A model generated the notes under the pieces. The model worked only from the letters and a program-made list of their open reading frames with translations. It had not been told where the DNA came from and made no database searches. From the NCBI GenBank assembly GCA_027592975.1, contig JAQCJS010000076.1:1-6029 (forward strand): DNA of 6,029 nt. The letters run 5' to 3'. The stretch is from Chloroflexota bacterium. GTDB taxonomy: Bacteria > Chloroflexota > Dehalococcoidia > UBA2979. Below are positions 1 through 5,716 of this stretch, piece by piece (the first letter of the stretch is position 1; each line of letters starts with the position of its first letter). The position numbers and the translations under genes were made by a program.

Positions 1-1628
1 GCGGCAACGACCCGGCACCGAGCGGTGCCACGGGTGGCACGGCCACTGGCGGCACCGCGGCTCCGGCCGGACCGACCGTCGCGAGCATCACGGGTGACTC
101 GTTCACCAACCGTGAGCCGAACGGCGTGCCGAAGTACGGCGGCACGCTGAACTGGTCGCCGGGCTCGCCGAAGCTGGCGAACCTGGATCCGCTGGGGTCC
201 GCGTCGGCGATGGTGCACCAGGTGGCCATGCCGGCCTACAGCGGCCTGATGCAGATCGGGCGCGATCCGAAGGACCGCAACAGCCCCACCGTCTTCCACC
301 CGGATCTGGCTACCAAATGGGAGGCCCAGCCGACGAAGATGGTCTTCACGCTCCGCGAGGGTGTGAAGTTCCACAACGTGGCCCCCGTGAACGGTCGCGT
401 CTTCACGTCCGAGGACGCGAAGTACGCGCTGAACCGCGTGGCCACGGACAAGGTCAGCCTCTTCCGCGGCGCCTACTCCGACATTTCGTCCATCGAGACG
501 CCGGACGCGAAGACTCTGGTCATCAACCTCAAGAAGTTCAACCCGCTGCTCATGACGCAGATCGGCGGTCATCTCGCGTGGATGTACCCGAAGGAGCTTG
601 AAGCGGGCAGCAAGTTCCGCGAGACAATCGTCGGTACGGGGCCCTTCATCTTCCAGAAGTGGGAGAAGGATGCCCGGGTCTCCTACAAGAAGAACCCGGA
701 CTACTTCATCAAGGGCGCGCCGTTTGTTGACGAGCTGAACTGGTTGATCATCGGCAACCAGGACACGCGCACCGCGGCCTTCCGTTCCGGCCAGACGCAG
801 ATCTACGACGTCCCCGCCAACGCCATCAAGGACACCAAGGCAAACAAGGACATCACGGTGGAGGACTACCTCCGGGTGGCCCCGCAGGTGCTGTTCATGA
901 ACGCCAAGGAAGACCGCTGGAAGGACGAGCGCGTCCGCAAGGCCGTTGCCCTGACGCTGGACACCGGCGTCTTGCTGAAGACGCTGCAGGAGGGCAACGG
1001 CCTGTGGCGCGGCATTGTGTCCAATCAGCACGCTGGCTGGACCCTGTCGCAGGACGAGCTGAAGAGCAAGAAGTACTTCCTGCGTCAGGATCTGGCGGAG
1101 GCGAAGCAGTTGATGGCAGCGGCCGGCCACCCGAACGGCATCGCTGCCAGCATGCTCTACAACACGTCGTACCCGCAGTCGTACCAGGACTCCACGCAGT
1201 ACATCGCCCAGACGCTGACGACCAACAAGATCGTCAACGTGAAGCTGGACGGCAAGGATCATGCGACCATGCGCAAGGGCCAGAACGAGCAGACCTACGA
1301 CGGTCTCTGCTTCGGCCTGGACGGTCAGGGTGCGCCCGAGTCGTTCCTGCTGGACTACAAGACCAACGGTCCGAAGAACGGCTCCGGCCTGAAGAACGCC
1401 GAAGTCGACGCGGACGTCGACAAGGTCATGGCGGTCGTGGACGTCAAGGAGCGGCAGGCCGCGACCAAGGCGTTCATCGACAAGTGGCTCCAGAAGGCCA
1501 TGTACAAGCTGGAGTTCGTGGACGGCACGAACTACACGGCCTGGACGAAGGAAGTGAAGAACTTCGTCGACGGCCCGCCGTTCTGGTACCGCTCCGGTCA
1601 CGCGTTCACGTGGCTGGACAAGGCGTAG
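1..1628 (+). CDS. ABC transporter solute-binding protein, family 5 (peptide/nickel/opine class), 5' partial
   Basis: Extracytoplasmic solute-binding component of a Dpp/Opp-type importer; it would capture the substrate and deliver it to the permeases encoded next. The frame is open from the left edge (first full codon at 3), giving 541 visible residues. A GTG at 126 could serve as a start, but in-frame coding continues upstream as a Gly/Thr/Ala/Pro-rich stretch (GGTATGGTAAPAG), the flexible linker typical after the lipobox cysteine of a lipoprotein. The true start and signal peptide are therefore outside the window. Family marks are FTLREGVKFHN followed by APVNGRVFTSEDAKYAL (about 345-428), GTGPFIFQKWE then NPDYF (633-707), AFRSGQTQIYDVP (780-815) and DERVRKAVALTLD (about 925-963). 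Total length fits the usual 500-600 residues. The substrate cannot be read from sequence; peptides, opines, nickel chelates and sugars are all handled by this family. Confidence 0.93.
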   Translation, partial: GNDPAPSGATGGTATGGTAAPAGPTVASITGDSFTNREPNGVPKYGGTLNWSPGSPKLANLDPLGSASAMVHQVAMPAYSGLMQIGRDPKDRNSPTVFHPDLATKWEAQPTKMVFTLREGVKFHNVAPVNGRVFTSEDAKYALNRVATDKVSLFRGAYSDISSIETPDAKTLVINLKKFNPLLMTQIGGHLAWMYPKELEAGSKFRETIVGTGPFIFQKWEKDARVSYKKNPDYFIKGAPFVDELNWLIIGNQDTRTAAFRSGQTQIYDVPANAIKDTKANKDITVEDYLRVAPQVLFMNAKEDRWKDERVRKAVALTLDTGVLLKTLQEGNGLWRGIVSNQHAGWTLSQDELKSKKYFLRQDLAEAKQLMAAAGHPNGIAASMLYNTSYPQSYQDSTQYIAQTLTTNKIVNVKLDGKDHATMRKGQNEQTYDGLCFGLDGQGAPESFLLDYKTNGPKNGSGLKNAEVDADVDKVMAVVDVKERQAATKAFIDKWLQKAMYKLEFVDGTNYTAWTKEVKNFVDGPPFWYRSGHAFTWLDKA

Positions 1629-1658
1629 GCCGGTTCCCCCGGCCGCGCACGCGGCCGG
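1628..1658 (+). promoter_or_regulatory. GC-rich hairpin directly after the binding-protein stop codon
   Basis: CCGGCCGCG at 1639-1647 and CGCGGCCGG at 1650-1658 are perfect reverse complements, giving an 8-9 bp stem with a very short loop. A competing hairpin is possible: GGCCGG (1628-1633, starting on the last base of the stop codon) can pair with CCGGCC (1639-1644), using the left arm of the first stem. No T-run follows, so it is not a canonical intrinsic terminator. Its place between a binding-protein gene and its permease gene suggests a 3'-end stabilising or partial-termination structure. That role is inferred. Confidence 0.6.
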
Positions 1659-1675
1659 TAGAGACCGAACACGAC

Positions 1676-1709
1676 AGGCGCTGCGTCCCCTCCGGGGGGC
1701 GTAGCGCCT
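1676..1709 (+). promoter_or_regulatory. Long stable hairpin between binding-protein and permease genes
   Basis: GGCGCTGCG at 1677-1685 pairs with CGTAGCGCC at 1700-1708, and TCCCC at 1686-1690 pairs with GGGGG at 1695-1699. This gives 14 base pairs (two of them G-T wobbles) around a TCCG tetraloop at 1691-1694; A1676-T1709 can add a fifteenth. No T-run follows. In binding-protein transporter operons such an intercistronic stem commonly protects the upstream message from 3' decay or causes partial termination, so that binding protein exceeds permease. The structure is visible; the function is inferred. It ends 22 bases before the Shine-Dalgarno sequence of the permease gene. Confidence 0.7.
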
Positions 1710-1730
1710 CCGGCTTCTGGCCGACGAGAC

Positions 1731-1734
1731 GGAG
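1731..1734 (+). promoter_or_regulatory. Ribosome binding site of the first permease gene
   Basis: GGAG lies seven bases before the ATG at 1742. It fixes that start against the much longer frame that stays open from about 1004 inside the binding-protein gene. Confidence 0.75.
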
Positions 1735-1741
1735 AGCGAAG

Positions 1742-2704
1742 ATGCTTCGCTATGTGACGCGCCGGGTTCTGCTGATGATCCCGACGCTCTTCATCCTGTA
1801 CACGCTGCTGTTCGCGCTGATGCGAGTCATCCCGGGCGATATTGTGGATCTGTTCCTCGAGGGTGGCACCGTCAACTCCGGCCCGGAGTTGGAGGCGCAG
1901 AAGGCGACGCTCCGGCGTGAACTGGGCATCGACAAGTCGCTCCCAGAGCAATACGGCATCGCCGTGCTCAAGATGATGACCGGCGACATGGGCAACTCCA
2001 TGCAGAGCCGGCGTCCCGTGACCGAGGAGATCATTCGTCGCGCGCCGATCACCATCGAACTCGCCGTCCTCGCCTCGATCACCGCGATCGGGCTCGCGAT
2101 CCCCGCAGGGATCATCTCGGCGGCCCGCCAGCGGTCGTTCCTGGATCAGTCCGTCCGTCTGTGGGCGATCCTGACGCTCTCCATCCCCAACTTCTGGCTG
2201 GGCACCATGGTGGTGCTGCTCCCCGCCATCTGGTGGGGCTACGGCGCACCACCCGTCTACCGCTCGTTGCTGGAAGATCCCTGGTCCAACCTGCAACAGC
2301 TCCTCCCCGCCGCGCTGGTGCTGGGCCTTTCCTTTGGCGGCACTACCACCCGGTTCGTGCGCTCCTCGCTGCTGGAGGTCCTTCGCCAGGACTACATCCG
2401 CACGGCCTGGTCGAAGGGCCTGAACGAGGCCCGCGTGATGCAGCGCCACGCGCTGAAGAACGCGCTCATCCCCGTGGTCACGATCATCGGCCTCCAGTTG
2501 GGCGGCCTCTTTGGTGGCGCGGTCATCACGGAGGCAATCTTCAACATCCCCGGTCTGGGGACGCTGACGCTCGCCTCGATCCGCGAGCGCGACTACACCC
2601 AACTCCAGGCGAACATGCTGCTCTTTGGCGGCGTGGTCGCCTTCATGAGCCTGCTGGTGGATATCTCGTATGCGTGGCTCGACCCGCGCATCCGGTACTC
2701 CTAG
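1742..2704 (+). CDS. ABC transporter permease, DppB/OppB-like
   Basis: First transmembrane subunit of the importer, in the cytoplasmic membrane; it forms half of the translocation channel. The 320-residue product starts MLRYVTRRVLLMIPTLF and has RVIPGD at 28-33, the standard opening of this family, which supports the ATG at 1742. Hydrophobic segments lie at about 10-29, 104-128, 138-162, 186-206, 240-262 and 288-311, matching the usual six helices, with a periplasmic domain between the first two. The EAA loop that docks the ATPase is at 218-244 (YIRTAWSKGLNEARV, then HALKNALIP). The conserved ITEAIFNIPGLGTL follows at 262-275 and LDPR near the C-terminus. Length is normal. It lies 113 bases after the binding-protein gene and 13 bases before the second permease, so the three form one transport unit. 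The substrate is not predictable from a permease. Confidence 0.95.
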   Translation: MLRYVTRRVLLMIPTLFILYTLLFALMRVIPGDIVDLFLEGGTVNSGPELEAQKATLRRELGIDKSLPEQYGIAVLKMMTGDMGNSMQSRRPVTEEIIRRAPITIELAVLASITAIGLAIPAGIISAARQRSFLDQSVRLWAILTLSIPNFWLGTMVVLLPAIWWGYGAPPVYRSLLEDPWSNLQQLLPAALVLGLSFGGTTTRFVRSSLLEVLRQDYIRTAWSKGLNEARVMQRHALKNALIPVVTIIGLQLGGLFGGAVITEAIFNIPGLGTLTLASIRERDYTQLQANMLLFGGVVAFMSLLVDISYAWLDPRIRYS

Positions 2705-2711
2705 GAAGAGG
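2703..2711 (+). promoter_or_regulatory. Ribosome binding site of the second permease gene
   Basis: The purine run AGGAAGAGG overlaps the stop codon of the preceding gene and ends six bases before the ATG at 2718. It favours that start over the in-frame ATG at 2670, which lies within the upstream permease gene and would add 16 Arg-rich residues. Confidence 0.7.
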
Positions 2712-2717
2712 GCGGTC

Positions 2718-3626
2718 ATGAGCGTTCAAGCGGCGCCGGCTGGCGTCATCCCGTCCGATATCCCCGCGCAGCGATCACGCAGCTCGCGATTCCTGCGGCA
2801 GGTTCGCCGTCGACCGATCGAGGCCGTCGGCGGGGTGGTGATCCTGCTGGTGGTGGGCCTCGCGTTCGGTGCGGGCATCGTCGCGCCCTATGACTACGCG
2901 GCGCAGGACTTCGGTGCGCGCCTGGAGGGGCCCAGCGGGGCACACTTCTTCGGCACGGACTCGCTGGGCCGTGACGTGTTCAGCCGCATCATCTACGGTG
3001 CGCGCACGTCCATGCTCGCGAGCACGTCCGGCGTGCTGCTGAGCGGCATCCTCGGCGCGTTCCTGGGCGTCTCCTCCGGCTTCTTCGGCGGCAAGTACGA
3101 CCTGACGCTGCAGCGTGTCACGGATGGCATCCACTCCATTCCGCTGCTGCTGCTGGCGATGATGCTGGTGGTCGCAATCGGCAGCAAGCTCCCCAGCCTG
3201 GTCACCGTCGCGATCGCGCTCGGGCTCGTCGGGTCCACCACGGTGAACCGCGTCGTCCGAGGCAGCACGCTCGCCGTGAAGGCGATGCCGTACGTGGAGG
3301 CCGCGACCGCGCTCGGGGCGACCTCGACGCGCATAGTAGCGAAGCACATCCTGCCGAACGTCATGGCGCCGCTGATCGTGGCGCTCAGCGTGCAGTTCGG
3401 CGCGTTCATCACCGCGGAGGCCTCGCTGTCCTTCCTCGGCCTCGGCGTCCAGCCGCCGGTCCCCTCGTGGGGCGGCATGCTGAGCGCGGAGGGGCGCTCC
3501 TACTTCCGCGAGGCGCCGTGGCTCGCGCTCTTCCCGGGCATCGCGATCAGCCTCACCGTGCTGGCCGCGAACCTGGTGGGTGACGCGCTCCGCGACGTGC
3601 TGGATCCACGACAGCGCGGCAGCTAG
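2718..3626 (+). CDS. ABC transporter permease, DppC/OppC-like
   Basis: Second transmembrane subunit, pairing with the DppB-like protein. The 302-residue product has a basic cytoplasmic N-terminus (about 20-33), a first helix at about 35-56, and the family motif FGTDSLGRDVFSRIIYGAR at 78-96. Further helices lie at about 100-120, 140-158, 160-178, 212-232 and 268-290. The EAA loop that contacts the ATPase is YVEAATALGATSTRIVAKH, followed by ILPN (192-214). ASLSFLGLGVQPPVPSWG (235-252) and LDPR (296-299) are hallmark C-terminal sequences. All expected elements are present and the length is normal. The 13-base spacing from the upstream gene implies co-transcription. A terminator-like hairpin follows instead of the DppD/DppF-type ATPase genes usually found here. 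Confidence 0.95.
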   Translation: MSVQAAPAGVIPSDIPAQRSRSSRFLRQVRRRPIEAVGGVVILLVVGLAFGAGIVAPYDYAAQDFGARLEGPSGAHFFGTDSLGRDVFSRIIYGARTSMLASTSGVLLSGILGAFLGVSSGFFGGKYDLTLQRVTDGIHSIPLLLLAMMLVVAIGSKLPSLVTVAIALGLVGSTTVNRVVRGSTLAVKAMPYVEAATALGATSTRIVAKHILPNVMAPLIVALSVQFGAFITAEASLSFLGLGVQPPVPSWGGMLSAEGRSYFREAPWLALFPGIAISLTVLAANLVGDALRDVLDPRQRGS

Positions 3627-3646
3627 CGAGCCGCACCGCACAGGAT

Positions 3647-3678
3647 CGAAGGGCGCGGATCTCCGCGCCCTTCGTTTC
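3647..3678 (+). terminator. Probable intrinsic terminator of the transporter operon
   Basis: CGAAGGGCGCGGA (3647-3659) and TCCGCGCCCTTCG (3662-3674) are perfect reverse complements: a 13-bp stem (12 bp if the loop is ATCT). It is followed by TTTC, a short T-run that is poor by enterobacterial standards. It starts 21 bases after the stop of the second permease gene. The next gene begins 45 bases beyond the stem, so the hairpin separates the transporter from the oxidoreductase pair. Being symmetric it could also act on opposite-strand transcripts. Confidence 0.75.
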
Positions 3679-3711
3679 GGTCGAGACTGACGGGGGTGAC
3701 CCCGGGACTGC

Positions 3712-3715
3712 GAGG
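3712..3715 (+). promoter_or_regulatory. Ribosome binding site of the luciferase-like gene
   Basis: GAGG lies four bases before the ATG at 3720, slightly close but usable. The alternative GTG at 3696 has only a G-run directly against it and no properly spaced site. No clear -35/-10 pair is visible in 3627-3719. Confidence 0.5.
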
Positions 3716-3719
3716 ACTG

Positions 3720-4709
3720 ATGCGCTTCGGGATGTTCGGCGGGCCCGCCCGCACTGAAACCAACACCGACTCGGACGCCTACCGCGAGTTCATCGACATG
3801 GTGGTGGAGGCGGAAGAGGCCGGCTTCTTCGGCATCTACCTGGTGGAGCATCACTTCACCGGCCGCGGCCAGCTCTCCGCGTCGCTCAACCTGCTGTCGC
3901 ACCTCGCGGCGCGTACCACCACGATCCGGCTGGGCGCCGCGGTGGTCGTGGTGCCGTGGCACAACCCCCTGATGCTGGCCGAGCAGGCCGCGATGATCGA
4001 TGTGCTTTCGAATGGCCGACTCGACCTCGGCGTCGGGCGCGGGTACCGCGACTACGAGTTCCGCGGCTTCGGCATCGAGATCGACAGCGCGCAGGCGCGG
4101 TTCGAGGAGGCCGTGGCGGTGCTGCGCCGCGCCTGGCAGGACGAGACGCGCTTCTCCTTCGACGGGCAGTTCTGGCACTTCGACGACGTGCAGGTGGATC
4201 CGCGGCCGGTGCAGTCGCCGCACCCGCCGCTGTGGATCGGCGCCGGGAGCCGGGAGTCCATCGGCCGCGCCGCGCGCGAGGGCTTCAAGCTCTACCTGGA
4301 CCAGGTCGGCTCTATCGAGACCTCCATCGAGCGCGCGGGCTGGTACCGCGAGGCGCGCGAGCAGATGGGCGTGCCGTATTCCAAGCACGATGTCATCCTG
4401 ACGCGCAGCCTGCGCATGGCCCGTTCCGAGGCGGATCGCGAGAACCTGGTGGAGCGCCAGATGGACGCCCTGCGCGTGCTGGCGGAGTCCACTGCGCCGC
4501 CCTCGCAGGGTGGCCGCAACCTGTTCTACTCCGCGCCCGAAGCGCGCCGCGAAACGGTGGAGGCCGCAAGCATCATTGGCACGCCCGACGAGTGCATCGA
4601 TCGGCTGAAGGTGCTGGAGGCGGGCGGCGTGGAGCAGGTCGCGTTCACGGGGATGATCCCGGACGACGTGCGCTTCTTCGCGCGGGAGATCATGCCCGCC
4701 TTCAAGTAG
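3720..4709 (+). CDS. Luciferase-like monooxygenase (LLM class) flavin- or F420-dependent oxidoreductase
   Basis: Predicted cytoplasmic TIM-barrel oxidoreductase of the bacterial luciferase-like superfamily, using reduced FMN or F420; the substrate is unknown. The 329-residue product opens MRFGMFGG, the usual first strand, which favours the ATG at 3720 over the GTG at 3696 (eight extra residues). Marks are GFFGIYLVEHHF (35-46, with Glu43-His44-His45 where bacterial luciferase alpha has its catalytic His44), TTIRLGAAVVVVPWHNPLMLAEQ (67-89), SNGRLDLGVGRGYRDYEFRGFG (97-118) and HPPLWIGAGSRES (168-180). Residue 106, the reactive cysteine in Vibrio harveyi LuxA, is Gly here. The C-terminal IIGTPDECIDRL (285-296) is a family feature. 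The central region resembles LuxA without obvious gaps, but no LuxB partner is present, so light production is unlikely. The SDR gene follows after 41 bases, probably on the same transcript. Confidence 0.92.
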   Translation: MRFGMFGGPARTETNTDSDAYREFIDMVVEAEEAGFFGIYLVEHHFTGRGQLSASLNLLSHLAARTTTIRLGAAVVVVPWHNPLMLAEQAAMIDVLSNGRLDLGVGRGYRDYEFRGFGIEIDSAQARFEEAVAVLRRAWQDETRFSFDGQFWHFDDVQVDPRPVQSPHPPLWIGAGSRESIGRAAREGFKLYLDQVGSIETSIERAGWYREAREQMGVPYSKHDVILTRSLRMARSEADRENLVERQMDALRVLAESTAPPSQGGRNLFYSAPEARRETVEAASIIGTPDECIDRLKVLEAGGVEQVAFTGMIPDDVRFFAREIMPAFK

Positions 4710-4737
4710 CGGGACACGGACACGGCGCGGAACTGAC

Positions 4738-4743
4738 GAGGGG
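4738..4743 (+). promoter_or_regulatory. Ribosome binding site of the SDR gene
   Basis: GAGGGG sits seven bases before the ATG at 4751. A second purine run, GGAG at 4745-4748, is only two bases from the ATG and too close to be the functional site. Confidence 0.6.
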
Positions 4744-4750
4744 TGGAGTC

Positions 4751-5548
4751 ATGGACCTGGGCATCGCCGGCAAGAACGCGCTCATCACCGGCGGCAGCCG
4801 CGGCATCGGCCGCGCCACCGCGTGGGCGCTGGCGCGCGAGGGCGTGAACGTCGCCATCTGCGCGAGGCAGTTCGATCGTCTGGAGGAGGTTGCGGAGGAG
4901 ATCCGCGCTGCCACCGGCGTGAAGGTGGTCGCCGTGCAGGCGGACATGTCCGTGAAGGAGGACATCGCCGGCCTCGTCGCGAAGGTGAAGGCCGACCTCG
5001 GCAGCATCGACATCCTGGTGAACAACGGCGTGTCCTTCAACGTGGGCGTGCTCACGGACGACGACTGGCTGCACCACTTCAACGTGAAGGTGCACGGCTA
5101 CCGCCGCGCGATGGAGGCCGTGCTCCCCGGCATGGTCGAGGCGGGCTGGGGGCGCGTGATCAATGTCGCGGGCCTCGCGGCGCGCGCCGCCATCAGCGGG
5201 CAGGCGATCAACGGCAGCACGGCCGGCGCGACGAACGCGGCGATCGTGAACATCTCGAAGGGCGTCTCGGACGCCGTCGCGAAGTCCGGCGTCACCGTGA
5301 ACGTCGTCCACCCGGGCGCCACGGACACCGACCGCCACCAGATCAACATGGCGCGCGCGCAGGAGGTTCGAGGCATCACGCCGGAGGAGGCCGAGGCGGC
5401 GACCGTGTCCGGCATCCCGATCGGCCGCATGATCAAGCCCGAGGAAGTCGCCGGGATGATCACCTACTACTGCTCGCAGCAGGCCTCCGGGATCACCGGC
5501 CAGACGATCGGCGTGGACGGCGGCGCGGTGCGCGGGGTGACCTACTAG
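4751..5548 (+). CDS. Short-chain dehydrogenase/reductase (SDR) family protein, divergent active site
   Basis: Predicted cytoplasmic NAD(P)-binding Rossmann-fold protein of 265 residues, the classical SDR length, start set by MDLGIAGKNALITGG. The cofactor motif TGGSRGIG is at 13-20. Arg17 and Arg39 (ICAR) favour NADP(H). AD at 65-66 and NNG at 91-93 (usually NNAG) follow, then Asn111 at the position of the catalytic Asn. NVVHPGATDTD (184-194) and GITGQTIGVDGG (247-258) are normal. By hand alignment to E. coli FabG (Ser138, Tyr151, Lys155), the equivalent residues are Gly141, Asn154 and Ala158: the region reads VINVAGLAARAAISG, then QAINGSTAGATN. The Ser-Tyr-Lys triad is therefore absent although the fold is intact. 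The frame is undamaged, so it is probably functional but not by the standard mechanism. It was likely annotated by similarity as a 3-oxoacyl-ACP reductase; that activity is doubtful. It is paired with the upstream luciferase-like gene. Confidence 0.92.
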   Translation: MDLGIAGKNALITGGSRGIGRATAWALAREGVNVAICARQFDRLEEVAEEIRAATGVKVVAVQADMSVKEDIAGLVAKVKADLGSIDILVNNGVSFNVGVLTDDDWLHHFNVKVHGYRRAMEAVLPGMVEAGWGRVINVAGLAARAAISGQAINGSTAGATNAAIVNISKGVSDAVAKSGVTVNVVHPGATDTDRHQINMARAQEVRGITPEEAEAATVSGIPIGRMIKPEEVAGMITYYCSQQASGITGQTIGVDGGAVRGVTY

Positions 5549-5561
5549 GCCGAGCGCGGAA

Positions 5562-5707
5562 GCCCTCACCCCAACCCTCTCCCGCTGCGCAGGAGAGGGG
5601 GCCGGAGGGGAATGACCCTCGCTCCAACCTTCTCCTGAAACCGGGCGAGAGGGCCCTAACCGGATTCAGAACCCTCTCCCCGTTCGGGGAGAGGGCAGGG
5701 TGAGGGC
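5562..5707. repeat. Compound palindromic intergenic repeat cluster (REP/MITE-like)
   Basis: Three related units lie between convergent genes. Unit 1 is CCCTCACCCCAA plus a hairpin with arms CCCTCTCC (5575-5582) and GGAGAGGG (5592-5599). Unit 2 is a decayed direct copy: 5616-5635 matches 5563-5582 at 17 of 20 bases, and CCTTCTC (5628-5634) pairs imperfectly with GAGAGGG (5647-5653). Unit 3 is a perfect 10-bp hairpin, CCCTCTCCCC (5672-5681) and GGGGAGAGGG (5686-5695) around GTTC, followed by CAGGGTGAGGG. The outer ends form an imperfect inverted repeat, GCCCTCACCC (5562-5571) against GGGTGAGGGC (5698-5707), and the inverted identity continues into the inner arms. No coding frame is supported. 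Such elements occur in many copies in GC-rich genomes. Here it may also act as a two-way transcription barrier. Confidence 0.8.
5672..5695. terminator. Perfect hairpin, possible bidirectional terminator between convergent genes
   Basis: A 10-bp perfect stem with a GTTC loop lies 123 bases after the SDR stop and 21 bases beyond the stop of the minus-strand methyltransferase. Neither side has a good T-run, so termination is uncertain. It is the right-hand unit of the repeat cluster. Confidence 0.35.
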
Positions 5708-5716
5708 GCCGCCCCC

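Noticed and set aside
126..128. GTG as the start of the binding protein
   Set aside because: The frame is open and linker-like all the way to the left edge, and a start here would leave the protein without a signal peptide.
1004..1741. Long open frame leading into the first permease gene, suggesting a 566-residue protein
   Set aside because: It overlaps the well-supported binding-protein gene in another frame, its product is Arg/Gly-rich low-complexity sequence, and the permease family start plus a ribosome site mark 1742.
1598..2719. Minus-strand 373-residue open frame
   Set aside because: It lies opposite the permease gene and its product is Arg/His/Asp-rich with no recognisable domain; antisense frames stay open by chance in GC-rich coding DNA.
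2775..4388. Minus-strand 537-residue open frame
   Set aside because: It spans two convincing plus-strand genes and the terminator between them, with a His/Arg/Ala-rich composition and no motif; a shadow of high GC codon use.
4526..5569. Minus-strand 347-residue open frame
   Set aside because: Antisense to the SDR and the end of the luciferase-like gene; composition is biased (His, Arg, Asp, Val) and nothing matches a family.
4822..5703. Plus-strand frame running through the SDR and the repeat cluster
   Set aside because: Alternate frame of the SDR, Arg/Gly-rich, and its end is made from the repeats; no domain.
5562..5707. CRISPR array
   Set aside because: Units are palindromic, unequal in spacing (53 and 44 bases), differ in orientation and have no distinct spacers; no cas genes nearby.
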